DNA of 32,281 bases, taken from the NCBI GenBank assembly GCA_964342675.1, contig CAYFFR010000014.1, positions 1-32,281 of the forward strand. The letters run 5' to 3'. Each line of letters opens with the position of its first letter. Within the stretch, counting starts at the first letter, position 1. Made by a program: the position numbers and the translations under genes. Under the pieces are notes generated by a model. The model was given only the letters and a program-made list of their open reading frames with translations. It had not been told where the DNA came from and did not search any database. Origin of the DNA: MED-G82 sp964342675 (GTDB lineage: Bacteria > Pseudomonadota > Gammaproteobacteria > Magnimaribacterales > D2472). This document shows, piece by piece, positions 8,278 to 17,500 of this stretch.

Positions 8278-10448
8278 TTAATTACCTCTAATTTTGCAAA
8301 GGATAATACTAACCATTTAGTCCCTGCAGATTCAAAGTTAATTTGAACTCTAGCAGATTCTCCTGATCCTTCATAATTTAAAACTATGCCTTGCCCAAAT
8401 TTCGGATGCAAGACTTTTTGTCCTAAAGATATTCCTATCTCTTCTTCAAAATCTAGAGGGGCGTTATTAGCTGTCCTCTTAAAAGGAACGCTTACTGAAG
8501 CTCTTGGTCTTATTTCATCTATTAATTCTTCTGGTATTTCTTTAATAAATCTTGATGGGGGATTAAATACATCTGTCCCGTGCAATCTTCGAGACTCTGC
8601 ATAAGTTAAGTAAAGTTTTTTCATAGCTCTAGTTATGCCGACATAACATAGGCGTCGTTCTTCTTCTAGTTGATGAGGTGATTCCATAGAACGACCATGT
8701 GGAAAGAGTGTCTCTTCAAGACCGGTAATTAAAACTAAAGGAAATTCTAGTCCTTTTGCAGAATGTAACGTCATCAACTGGACAGCGTCGTCAAATTCAT
8801 CTGCTTGAGTTTCGCCAGCATCAAGCGAAACCGTATCGAGAAATGATTGGGCAATTTCACGCAGAGTTGCCTTATCATCAAACAATTGTTCAAAGTTTTG
8901 AGCGGCTGAAATAAGCTCTTGAAGATTCTCAACTCTTGTTTTGCCCTTTTCACCAGGTTCTTTTTTATGAAAGTCCACTAGTCCAGACGTGTTTATTAAT
9001 GTTTCCAATAGTTCGGACAAAGGTTTTTTATCAACCTCGTCTGAATATTCTTTAACAAATTCTAGATACCCTGCTAGGCCAACCCTTCCCCTGCCTCCAA
9101 TTAAAGCCTCATCAACCATTTTTGCAGAAGCTTGTATATATGAAAGACTAGAGCTTGTTGATATGTCTCTGATTTTTGCTAATGTCTTTGCTCCTATGCC
9201 TCTTGTTGGGTTTGCAACAGACCTCTCAAAAGCAGGGTTATCATGAGGGTTAAAAATAACCTTTAAATAGGCGATAGCATTTTTGATTTCCAATCTCTCA
9301 TAGAATCGAACACCGCCATAAATTCTATAAGGAATATTAGCTCTGAGCAGAGCTTCTTCAATTGCTCTTGATTGAGCATTGGATCTGTATACCACAGCAG
9401 CATCTTGATAAATCTCCCCCCCATCCATCCATGACTTTAGAATCTGAGCAACAAATCTAGCTTCATCTTGCTCGTTATAAGCTTGATAAAGTGAAATGTT
9501 TTCACCTTCTTTAGATTCAGTCCATAGATCTTTGCCTAGCCTGTCTTGATTGTTTTCAATCAGTGAATTAGCAGCCGTTAAAATGATGCTGCTTGATCTA
9601 TAGTTTTGTTCTAATCGAATTACTTCGCTTTGCTTGGTTGCCTTCTCAAAAGATTTAATGTTTTCAACCTTTGCGCCCCGCCATCCATATATCGATTGAT
9701 CATCATCTCCAACAGCAGTCATGCTTGTAGTTTTTGAAGCAATCTCATTAAGCCATTTATATTGAATGGTATTGGTGTCCTGAAACTCATCTATCAAAAT
9801 ATATGAGAATCTTTGATGGAAAAATTGTCTAACTTTAGCGTCACTTTTAATTAGTTCGTAACTTTTTAATAATAATTCACCAAAATCAACCAGGTTATCT
9901 TCTGCACAAATAGATTCATACTTTTGATATATCTTTTGTGTAATCTCTTTAGAAAAATCTTTGCCGACCTTAACAGATTTAGCTCTGAGGCCATCATCCT
10001 TCCAAGCATTAATTTGCCATTGTATTTGTTTTCTTGGCCAGGTACTTTCCTCCAGCTCAAGCTCTTTAGCAATTCTCTTGATAATTCTTAACTGGTCATC
10101 TGCATCTAAAATGGTAAAAGTCGAAATTAGTCCAGCTTCCTTATAAAATCTTTTTAAGGTTTTGTGGGCAAGACCATGAAAAGTTCCGCACCACAGATCA
10201 ATAGCAGGTGATTGAAGGAGGTCTTGGATTCTGCTTTGCATTTCATTCGCTGCTTTATTGGTAAAAGTAACTGCCATAATGGAGCCTGGATGTACTGATA
10301 ATCCTTGCACTAACCAAGCTATACGATGAACCAATACCCTCGTCTTGCCAGAGCCTGCGCCAGCCAGAACAAGCAAATGCGGTGATTCAGACGTAACAGC
10401 TTCCCTCTGCTTTTCATTTAATTCGTCTAAGATATAAGAAACATCCAT
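8274..10448 (-). CDS. uvrD: DNA helicase II UvrD (SF1A)
   Basis: A 724-aa 3'-5' helicase of nucleotide excision and mismatch repair. It starts MDVSYILDELNEKQREAV like E. coli UvrD. All SF1 motifs are present: Q motif, Walker A AGAGSGKT (residues 29-36), Ia TFTNKAANEM, II DEFQD (220-224), III GDDDQSIYGWRGA, IV RLEQNYRSS, V LMTLHSAKGLEFP and VI YVGITRAMKK. The C-terminal Tudor-like tail (GQKVLHPKFGQGIVLNYEGSG) is also kept. It diverges from hexR across a 44-bp gap. Its TAA region overlaps the dctP ATG by 4 nt, so a repair gene heads a run with transport and lipoate genes. Confidence 0.97.
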   Translation of the reverse strand: MDVSYILDELNEKQREAVTSESPHLLVLAGAGSGKTRVLVHRIAWLVQGLSVHPGSIMAVTFTNKAANEMQSRIQDLLQSPAIDLWCGTFHGLAHKTLKRFYKEAGLISTFTILDADDQLRIIKRIAKELELEESTWPRKQIQWQINAWKDDGLRAKSVKVGKDFSKEITQKIYQKYESICAEDNLVDFGELLLKSYELIKSDAKVRQFFHQRFSYILIDEFQDTNTIQYKWLNEIASKTTSMTAVGDDDQSIYGWRGAKVENIKSFEKATKQSEVIRLEQNYRSSSIILTAANSLIENNQDRLGKDLWTESKEGENISLYQAYNEQDEARFVAQILKSWMDGGEIYQDAAVVYRSNAQSRAIEEALLRANIPYRIYGGVRFYERLEIKNAIAYLKVIFNPHDNPAFERSVANPTRGIGAKTLAKIRDISTSSSLSYIQASAKMVDEALIGGRGRVGLAGYLEFVKEYSDEVDKKPLSELLETLINTSGLVDFHKKEPGEKGKTRVENLQELISAAQNFEQLFDDKATLREIAQSFLDTVSLDAGETQADEFDDAVQLMTLHSAKGLEFPLVLITGLEETLFPHGRSMESPHQLEEERRLCYVGITRAMKKLYLTYAESRRLHGTDVFNPPSRFIKEIPEELIDEIRPRASVSVPFKRTANNAPLDFEEEIGISLGQKVLHPKFGQGIVLNYEGSGESARVQINFESAGTKWLVLSFAKLEVIK

Positions 10449-10456
10449 AGCAAAAG

Positions 10457-10485
10457 TTACAATTTATTTTTTAAAAAGCTATTCT
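10457..10485 (+). promoter_or_regulatory. Candidate hexR promoter
   Basis: TTACAA (10457-10462) and TATTCT (10480-10485) are separated by 17 nt. The hexR ATG begins 7 nt after the -10, so the mRNA would be leaderless or nearly so. The match to the sigma-70 consensus is only moderate. Confidence 0.4.
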
Positions 10486-10492
10486 AACCTCT

Positions 10493-11338
10493 ATGCAAAC
10501 TAAATTACTTAGAGAAATTAAAAATGAGCTTGGTAATCTAAGAAAATCAGAAAAAAAAGTTGCAGAATTTATTATTCAAGGCCCCCAAAAACTAATAAGC
10601 TTAAAAATGGCTGAGGCTGCACATATGATTGGCGTCAGTGAGCCAACCATTAACAGATTTTGCAAAGCCATGAACCTTCAGGGGTTTAATGAATTAAAGA
10701 TGCTTCTTGCTCAGCAGCTAGCTGCAGATGATTATTTCACATCCTATGAAATAAAGCCTGATGATTCCATCCAAGCTCTGACAGAAAAAGTATTTGATAC
10801 AACTATCAGTGAAATCTTGAATATTAGATCTCAATTAGATCAAGAGTTGCTAGAAGAAGCCATTGAGGCCTTAGCACAAGCTAAAAGAATTGAGTTTTAT
10901 GCATTTGGTGGCTCGGCTCCGGTAGCTATGGATGCTCAACATAAGTTTTTTAGATTGAAAATCCCATCTTCTTGTATTTCAGATCCACATATTCAATTTA
11001 TGTCAGCAAATTCATTAAATGACTCAGATGTTGTGGTCGCAATATCTCACTCTGGAACAACCTCAGCTTTAGTAGATAGTGTTAAAACAGTTAAGGCTTT
11101 TGGGATTCAGGTGATTGGTATCATGCCGGCTGGCACACCTTTATCTCGAGTTTGTGATATTTCACTTGAAGTGAATGTAGGAGACTCGGCTAGACTAAAT
11201 AGCCCTATCACTTCAAGGTTGGTGTATATGGCTATTATTGACGTGCTGGCGGTTGGAGTTGCTCAGCTTAAACCAGAAGCACAAGATCATTTGTACAATA
11301 TAATTATCAGTCAAAAATCTTTAAAAATAGATGATTAA
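10493..11338 (+). CDS. hexR: RpiR/HexR-type transcriptional regulator (HTH + SIS)
   Basis: A 281-aa regulator. The N-terminal HTH_6 domain spans about residues 1-75, with SEKKVAEFI and then MAEAAHMIGVSEPTINRFCK as the recognition region. The C-terminal sugar-isomerase (SIS) domain spans about 120-260, with YAFGGSAPVAMDAQHKFFR and AISHSGTTSALV. The pattern follows HexR, which in proteobacteria senses the Entner-Doudoroff intermediate 2-keto-3-deoxy-6-phosphogluconate and controls central carbon genes. Usual neighbours such as zwf, edd or glk are absent here, so the symbol rests on sequence alone. The ATG has no Shine-Dalgarno. The stop overlaps that of the convergent dioxygenase gene. Confidence 0.78.
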   Translation: MQTKLLREIKNELGNLRKSEKKVAEFIIQGPQKLISLKMAEAAHMIGVSEPTINRFCKAMNLQGFNELKMLLAQQLAADDYFTSYEIKPDDSIQALTEKVFDTTISEILNIRSQLDQELLEEAIEALAQAKRIEFYAFGGSAPVAMDAQHKFFRLKIPSSCISDPHIQFMSANSLNDSDVVVAISHSGTTSALVDSVKTVKAFGIQVIGIMPAGTPLSRVCDISLEVNVGDSARLNSPITSRLVYMAIIDVLAVGVAQLKPEAQDHLYNIIISQKSLKIDD

Positions 11339-11964
11339 TAGCGCAAGTTTTCTCTAAACCATAAATTCACAACCCACTTCTCGCCTTCTAGAACTGGCAT
11401 TCCAGCATGCAGGGACTTAGGATGAATATTTGTGGTTCCATGTACACAATTGTGGAACACCAAAACGTCTCCCTTTTTTGGTTCAATGGTCACATCTAGT
11501 TCGGGGAAATCAGTGCCGCCGCCCTCAGCAACATTATTTAAATATGCTAAGGCTGTTGCCATTCGCTGGCCGCCTGGCTCCCAATTCTGTTTGCCATCTG
11601 GTGTGCCATAGTCGAACGAATCAAAGTGAGCTTTATATTCTCCTTGCTTGGTGTAATAAACCAACTGATATTGTTCAGCATTACGAATGGGCATTTGGAC
11701 CAGAATAGATAGTCTCTTGCTAACTTCATGTATTAAGTCATTGGCATCATGGTCTATCCAGCAGTTTTCACTAATTCTGCTTTTGTGTTCTATATGCTCA
11801 CCGGGACTTATGACGGTAGATTTTGCAAGCTTGCCTTCACTAGCAGAGATAAAAGCATCGCACTCTTCATCTGTCAGAAAACTGCTAACAACATAAACAA
11901 TGGGATCAGCAGAATACATGGTGACATTTTCGGCTATCTTTTTAGGAAATTCTTTATCCGTCAT
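11335..11964 (-). CDS. 2OG-Fe(II) dioxygenase, prolyl 4-hydroxylase alpha-subunit-like
   Basis: A 209-aa soluble protein with a full double-stranded beta-helix iron site: His113 and Asp115 in AHFDSFDYG, the distal His186 in SLHAGMPV, and Lys196 in EGEKWVVNLWFRE, the usual anchor for 2-oxoglutarate. The EGGGTDFPELD and EPKKGDVLVFHN blocks are those of prolyl 4-hydroxylases rather than AlkB or phytanoyl-CoA hydroxylases. The family hydroxylates proline in proteins with O2 and 2-oxoglutarate; the target here is unknown. It is divergent from the GlcNAc-transferase-like gene at 11978, with only 13 bp between annotated starts. A TACAAT on the minus strand (11973-11978) ends 8 nt from its ATG. There is no signal peptide, so it is predicted to be cytoplasmic. 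Confidence 0.85.
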   Translation of the reverse strand: MTDKEFPKKIAENVTMYSADPIVYVVSSFLTDEECDAFISASEGKLAKSTVISPGEHIEHKSRISENCWIDHDANDLIHEVSKRLSILVQMPIRNAEQYQLVYYTKQGEYKAHFDSFDYGTPDGKQNWEPGGQRMATALAYLNNVAEGGGTDFPELDVTIEPKKGDVLVFHNCVHGTTNIHPKSLHAGMPVLEGEKWVVNLWFRENLRY

Positions 11965-11977
11965 GTGAGATAATTGT

Positions 11978-13006
11978 ATGCTAAAGAATAAAAATATTAT
12001 ATCTATGACAATATTTATTTCGATTGCTTCTTATCAAGACCCATTATTATTGGAAACAATCTGCAGTGCCTATGTAAATGCAAAACATAGGGGCAATTTA
12101 CGCTTTGGTGTGTGTGAACAAGCAGATAATGGAACGGACATTGCTTCTTTAGACTTCTTTGATCAAATTGAGTACGAATTACTTAATCCTGTTCTTGCAA
12201 AAGGCCCCTGCTGGGCAAGAGAGCGGATTCAGCATTTCTATAATAATGAAGATTATTATTTACAAATTGATTCTCACACCATTTTTGCAAAAGACTGGGA
12301 TGAAATCTTATTAAAATATTATGACTGGATTAAAGGATCTGGGATAGAGCAATTAGTTCTTACTGGGTACCCAAGAAACTTTAAGCCTAATGAATCCTTA
12401 GATAGTTTTGATTTGGATACCAAATTTAGAGATACCTTAGGCATAACTTTTCGAGAAGGAAGGCTGTTTGAAGATAGCCATTTCTCCATGCAAAAAAGCT
12501 TTCCTGCAAATACAGACCTGCCAGCAAAGGGATTGTTAATTGCGGCTGGATTTATATTTACTAGTAGAGAGTTTGTGCAAGAAATTCCTTATGATCCTAA
12601 ATTCTATTTTCATGGGGAAGAGCTAAGTGTTGCTCTCAGATTATTTACAAATAATTGGTCTGTGGTTCATATACCTCGTATTCCGTTGTTCCATATGTAT
12701 ACAGACGTTAAGAACTTACCTAGAAAGCTTCATTGGGATCCAGATGATGATAAGAATAGAGCGATTAAATGGAATCAGTTAGATAAAGAAAGTAAACGTA
12801 GGCTTACAAAATTAATATATGATGAAATTGATGGGTTGTTTGGTCTGGGTAAACAAAAAACAGTTGATGACTTTAGTGAGCAGTGTGGTTTAGACCTTAA
12901 AAATAAGAAAGTAATAGATCTGAATGTTGCAACCAAAGACTTTCCATTTGAAGTTATAGAGCGAGAAGATGTTCCCTTTAAGGACATCTTTGCAGATAAT
13001 CAATAA
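11978..13006 (+). CDS. Glycosyltransferase of the Skp1 GlcNAc-transferase (Gnt1/GT60, PF11397) type
   Basis: A 342-aa soluble glycosyltransferase. The N-terminal block TIFISIASYQDPLLLETI (from residue 11), then LRFGVCEQ, GPCWARERIQ (76-85) and YYLQIDSHTIFAKDWDEI follow the pattern of the Dictyostelium Skp1 hydroxyproline N-acetylglucosaminyltransferase. The DSH at 98-100 takes the place of a DxD metal site. Later blocks are AAGFIFTSREFVQEIPYDP, FYFHGEELSVALRLF and the IPLFHMYTDVKN segment. Eukaryotic members add GlcNAc to 4-hydroxyproline made by a prolyl hydroxylase, which makes the adjacent dioxygenase gene notable. The start could also be the ATG at 12005, nine residues later and just before the conserved block. 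A MazG-type gene follows after 23 nt. Family assignment is from memory of motifs. Confidence 0.8.
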   Translation: MLKNKNIISMTIFISIASYQDPLLLETICSAYVNAKHRGNLRFGVCEQADNGTDIASLDFFDQIEYELLNPVLAKGPCWARERIQHFYNNEDYYLQIDSHTIFAKDWDEILLKYYDWIKGSGIEQLVLTGYPRNFKPNESLDSFDLDTKFRDTLGITFREGRLFEDSHFSMQKSFPANTDLPAKGLLIAAGFIFTSREFVQEIPYDPKFYFHGEELSVALRLFTNNWSVVHIPRIPLFHMYTDVKNLPRKLHWDPDDDKNRAIKWNQLDKESKRRLTKLIYDEIDGLFGLGKQKTVDDFSEQCGLDLKNKKVIDLNVATKDFPFEVIEREDVPFKDIFADNQ

Positions 13007-13029
13007 CATGAGATTAAAAGAGGTAAAGC

Positions 13030-13446
13030 ATGAGTGATGAAATAAAGAAGTTTCTAAATAGTTATGGAGACTTTGTAACCAAAGTAACAAGTGAGCCTAG
13101 CTTAAGCTTGGATGCCCTGCAAGAGCGTCTAAAAGAAATTGACCATGAATCAGAAATTGAATCAGCTAGATTATTAACAGCTGCTCTAGGGTTGGGAAGC
13201 GAGACAGGGGAGTTTGTTGAAATAGTAAAAAAAATATTTCTTCAAGGAAAGCCAACGACAGACGAAAATATTTTTCATATGAAGCGCGAGCTGGGAGATA
13301 TTATGTGGTATTGGGTAACTGCTTGTATGGCATTAAAGCTTGATCCTTATGAAGTGATTAAAGAAAATCAAGACAAATTAGAGGCCCGATATGGAGAAAA
13401 TTTTGAAGTAAATAGAAGCGAAAACCGAAAGAAGGGTGACTTATAA
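13030..13446 (+). CDS. MazG-like nucleoside triphosphate pyrophosphohydrolase
   Basis: A 138-aa, all-helical protein with the MazG metal signature. There is E61-x-x-E64 in GSETGEFVEIVKK, then E87-x-x-D90 in KRELGDIMWYW, with 22 residues between the pairs, within the E-x2-E-x(12-28)-E-x2-D rule. The single-domain form is common in phages and marine bacteria and hydrolyses NTPs or dNTPs to NMP and pyrophosphate. The start has an AGAGG Shine-Dalgarno and lies 23 nt after the glycosyltransferase, so they are probably co-transcribed. Its link to glycosylation, if any, is unknown. Phage-like single-domain MazG next to a 2OG oxygenase and a glycosyltransferase hints that this block was acquired from a virus (inference). 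Confidence 0.83.
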   Translation: MSDEIKKFLNSYGDFVTKVTSEPSLSLDALQERLKEIDHESEIESARLLTAALGLGSETGEFVEIVKKIFLQGKPTTDENIFHMKRELGDIMWYWVTACMALKLDPYEVIKENQDKLEARYGENFEVNRSENRKKGDL

Positions 13447-13464
13447 GGCTGATGTGGAGCTAGG

Positions 13465-14439
13465 TTAGATATTAGCTTTATTATTAAAATCCTTAATTGC
13501 AAGCTCGTATTCGCTTTTAAGCTTAGCAACAAGACTTTCAACACTCGGAGCATCACTTATTGACCCAATTCCTTGGCCTGACCCCCAAATATCTTTCCAA
13601 GCCTTAGAATCAGTATTGCCGCCTGAACCAAAATTCATGGATGACTTATCAGCTTCTGGAAGATTGTCTGGGTCTAAACCAGCATTAGTAACAGACCCCT
13701 TTAGATAGTTGCCATGCACACCCGTAAATAAAGAGGAGTAGACTATGTCATCAGCTGCGCTATCAATCAGCATTTGTTTGTACTCTGCTTCTGCATTTGC
13801 TTCTTTTGTTGCTATAAATCTTGTCCCCATATATGCAAGATCTGCACCAAGGGCTAGGCTTGAGGCAATCGCACTGCCTGAACTTATTGACCCAGATAAA
13901 ATTATTGTGCCATCAAACCATTCCCTGACCTCTCTGACCAAAGCAAATGGTGAAAGTGTGCCAGCATGCCCTCCAGCACCTGCACAAACTAATATTAATC
14001 CATCAACCCCTTGTTCGGCTGCTTTTTTAGCATGCCTGACATTAATCACATCATGAAAGACAAGACCGCCATAAGAATGAGCAGCACTAACTATTTCTTC
14101 AGGTGGTCTTAATGAAGTAATAATAATTGGTACTTGATGTTTTACACATATTTCCATATCTCCCATCAAACGATCATTGGATGCATGGCAAATTTGATTG
14201 ACTGCAAAAGGAGCAATCTTTTTTTCTGGAAAGTTGCTGGCTTCTTCAGCCAATTCATCTTTGATTCTAAGGATCCAATCTTCTAATACGTTTTGCGGTC
14301 TAGCATTCAAGGCTGGAAACGCACCAACTATGCCAGCCTTACATTCAGCTATGACTAGCTCTGGCCCAGAGACAAGAAAAAGAGGTGCCCCTATCGCTGG
14401 TATAGATAAATTATCCTTCAATATTTTAGGTAATGCCAT
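13465..14439 (-). CDS. Nitronate monooxygenase (2-nitropropane dioxygenase family)
   Basis: A 324-aa FMN-dependent TIM-barrel enzyme. Landmarks are IGAPLFLVSGPELVIAECKA at the N-terminus, VCAGAGGHAGTLSPFALV (with the catalytic-type His158 in the GGHAG loop), LSGSISSGSAIASSLALGAD and YMGTRFIATKEANA for phosphate binding. The family oxidises alkyl nitronates such as propionate-3-nitronate; the natural substrate cannot be told from sequence. The ATG is preceded by AAGGAA, so this gene has an ordinary leader. It diverges from the fusion gene at 14529 and converges with the MazG gene. Confidence 0.9.
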   Translation of the reverse strand: MALPKILKDNLSIPAIGAPLFLVSGPELVIAECKAGIVGAFPALNARPQNVLEDWILRIKDELAEEASNFPEKKIAPFAVNQICHASNDRLMGDMEICVKHQVPIIITSLRPPEEIVSAAHSYGGLVFHDVINVRHAKKAAEQGVDGLILVCAGAGGHAGTLSPFALVREVREWFDGTIILSGSISSGSAIASSLALGADLAYMGTRFIATKEANAEAEYKQMLIDSAADDIVYSSLFTGVHGNYLKGSVTNAGLDPDNLPEADKSSMNFGSGGNTDSKAWKDIWGSGQGIGSISDAPSVESLVAKLKSEYELAIKDFNNKANI

Positions 14440-14511
14440 GAAAATTCCTTAAACAAAAAGTCTTAGCTTACATGAAGTTTTGTGGTTATGAAATAATTCA
14501 TTCTAAGAGGA

Positions 14512-14517
14512 TATAAT
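14512..14517 (+). promoter_or_regulatory. TATAAT -10 of the hydrolase-transporter fusion gene
   Basis: A perfect TATAAT ends 11 nt before the ATG at 14529, with no Shine-Dalgarno between them. The predicted start near 14524 leaves about a 5-nt leader. No good -35 is seen at 17 nt. Confidence 0.45.
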
Positions 14518-14528
14518 CGTTTAATCTG

Positions 14529-17500
14529 ATGTTACTTACTAAAATAAAATTTTTTTATTTCTTCTTAGTTCTTCTGCCGTTCTTTAGTGTATTGGCCAAA
14601 GATGAAGCCTCAAAAACAGCTGATCTAGTAATCGTTAATGCTGATATCTATAGCTCTAATATTAACAGTCCTCGCGCTGAAGCTTTTGCTATCAAAGATG
14701 GAAAGTTTATTTTTGTTGGAAACAGCAATAGCATTGATCCATATATAGATAGCTCTACCAAAGTTCTAAATCTTGGTGGTGTCTCTGTTCTTCCGGGGTT
14801 TATTGATTCTCATGCTCACTTGAGTGCAGGTACTGCATATGTAAATGGGGTAGATATGTATGGGTTAAAGAATAAGTCCGATTGGCTTAAAGAGGTTGAA
14901 CAAAAATCAAAGCAGATCGATTCCAAAAATTGGATCATTGGTGGTCGTTGGGACCACACGCTTGAAAAAAGTGACAAACTACCCACTAAAGAAGATCTTG
15001 ATGATTTAAATATTTCACGCCCGATAGCATTGGTTGATATTGATGGTCACTCTCTTTGGATTAATTCAGCAGCCATTGAGTTGGTAGAAGAATTTCATGG
15101 CATTAGCCTTGCCTTGGCTGAGGGTGCTGTAGTCAACAGCGACGGTGAGTTCACAGGAATCCTAAAAGAAAATGCAAGGGATTTTGTGTTGAAACATCCT
15201 GGTTATATTGATGCTACATCTCTGCGCAGAGGAGCTATGTTAAATGTTCTAAATTATGCATCTTCAATGGGCATAACTTCTGCTCATGATATGTCATCGC
15301 TTGAAGCCTTAAAGTTATATAAAAGCTTAGCAATATCTAAAAAAATGCCAGTCAGAATATTCTACGGGCTGGTAAATGATTGCTTGGATCAAAGCTGTGG
15401 TCCGATATTCAATCAACTAGAACAAGAGTTTAATGTTGTTAATGAGTTTGGCCCTTTTTTAGATATAAACTTTATTAAAGTTTATATAGATGGGGTTCTG
15501 TCTACTCACACGGCATCGCTTATTGAGCCATATACTGATAAGCCTGAAGAATCAGGCATGCTTATGGTCTCAGAGGATCGATTAATCTCTGTGGTTAAAG
15601 ATAATAATGCATTAGGCATTCCCATAGCCATACATGCAATAGGAGATAATGCTGTAAAAGTAGCGCTTAAAGCATTTGCAGAAGGAAATAGTGGGTCAAC
15701 AATCAATCGTATTGAGCATGCTGAGTTGATCAGCGCTGATGATGTAAAACTATTTCATAAGCTGGGTGTTGTTGCTTCAATGCAGCCCAATCATGGCACC
15801 GGTGTTATCGGCAAGTATATTCATAAAAGGGTTGGGGAAAGAGAAAGTAGAGCTTATATTTGGAATGAGCTAAAAGAATCAAATGTAGCTTTAATACTAG
15901 GGAGTGATTGGCCTACATCTCCGCTTAGTCCCCTCCAACAAATTAAAGATGCTATGTTTAGAGAAAGTCCAACCGGTTTGTTTGATGGGCCCTGGTATCC
16001 AGATCAAAGGCTTCTCTTCGAAGATGCTTTATATGCATATACTATAGAGCCAGCCAGAATTTCAGGTCAAGGCAGCCTTCTTGGCAGCATAGAAATTGGA
16101 AAATTTGCTGATTTTGTCATATTAAATAATAAAGTTGATGCAACTGATATTGAAAAATTTTCAAAATTAAAGGTCTCTCAAACCTATTTAGCAGGACAAA
16201 AAGTCTTTGATCACAGCAATCACTCAAAACTTGATATGATCAGCAAAAAGTTTGTTGATTTTGCTTGGGGTCCTTGGTTGGTTATTTTGCTAGTTGGCTC
16301 AGGTTTGTTTTTTTCCATTTATTCAAAATTTACTCCGTTTAAATATATTAAAAGAGGCTTTCGGTTGTTATTTCAAAAGAACTCAGAGGAGCAAGGTTCT
16401 ATTTCTAGGTACGAGGCATTGGCTGCTGCATTATCTGGCACTATTGGATTAGGCAACATTGCGGGTGTCGCTCTAGCTATTAAGCTTGCTGGTCCAGGGG
16501 CTATTTTTTGGATGTGGGTAACAGCATGCATCGGTATTGCAACTAAATTCTTCACCTGCTCATTATCAGTAATGTATAGAGAGACTGGTAAGGATGGCGC
16601 CCTATTAGCTGGACCCATGTATGTCATTAAGAATGGTCTTTCAAGTCGCTGGATGTTTCTTGCTTACTTCTTTGCTTTCTTTGGAATGATAGGTTCACTA
16701 CCAGCATTACAAAGTAATCAGATGGCACAAATCATTAGAGATTTTGCATTCTCTGGTGGCATAGAAAATGCATTCTATTTCAATTTAATGATTGGCCTTT
16801 CTATTGCAACCTTGTCTGGCATCGTCATCATAGGTGGCCTAAAAAGAATTGCCAAAGCATCTGCTTGGCTGGTCCCAATTATGGGCGGCATTTATATTGC
16901 GGCTGCTATCATCATTATGCTTTTAAATTTCTCAAGCGTTCCCGCTGCTATTGGCTCTATTTTTATTGATGCTTTTAGTGGGTCAGCGGTGATTGGTGGA
17001 ACTTTTATGGGGGTGTTAATTTATGGCATTCAAAGAGGCGCTTTTAGTAATGAAGCAGGAATAGGAACTGAGGCATTGGTTCATGGTGCTGCAAAAACTA
17101 ACAACCCTATCAATCAAGGAATGGTTGCGATGATTGGGCCTATTTTTGACACCCTGATGGTATGTACTGCTACTGCTATTGTTATCATTTTATCCGGGTT
17201 ATGGGCTGACAGTTCTTTTGAGGGAGCCACTTTAACCGCTCAAGCATTCCAAAAAATGTTAGGGGCTCCTGGAACAGCGATAGTGTTTCTTAGTGTGCTT
17301 TTATTTGGGATAAGCACTATCTTCACATACTCTTATTATGGGTCCTCATGTGCAAGATTTATCTTTGGGCCTAATAGCCAAAGAATATATCTCTATATCT
17401 TTATAGCATTTATAGTCTTTTTTTCTGTTATATCGCTTGAATCAGCAATTAATATAATTGATGGATCCTTTGCCATGATGGCTATTCCAACTCTCATCTC

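Noticed and set aside
11687..11973. Plus-strand frames opposite the dioxygenase gene
   Set aside because: They are shadows of the minus-strand gene, which has a complete and well-spaced iron site.
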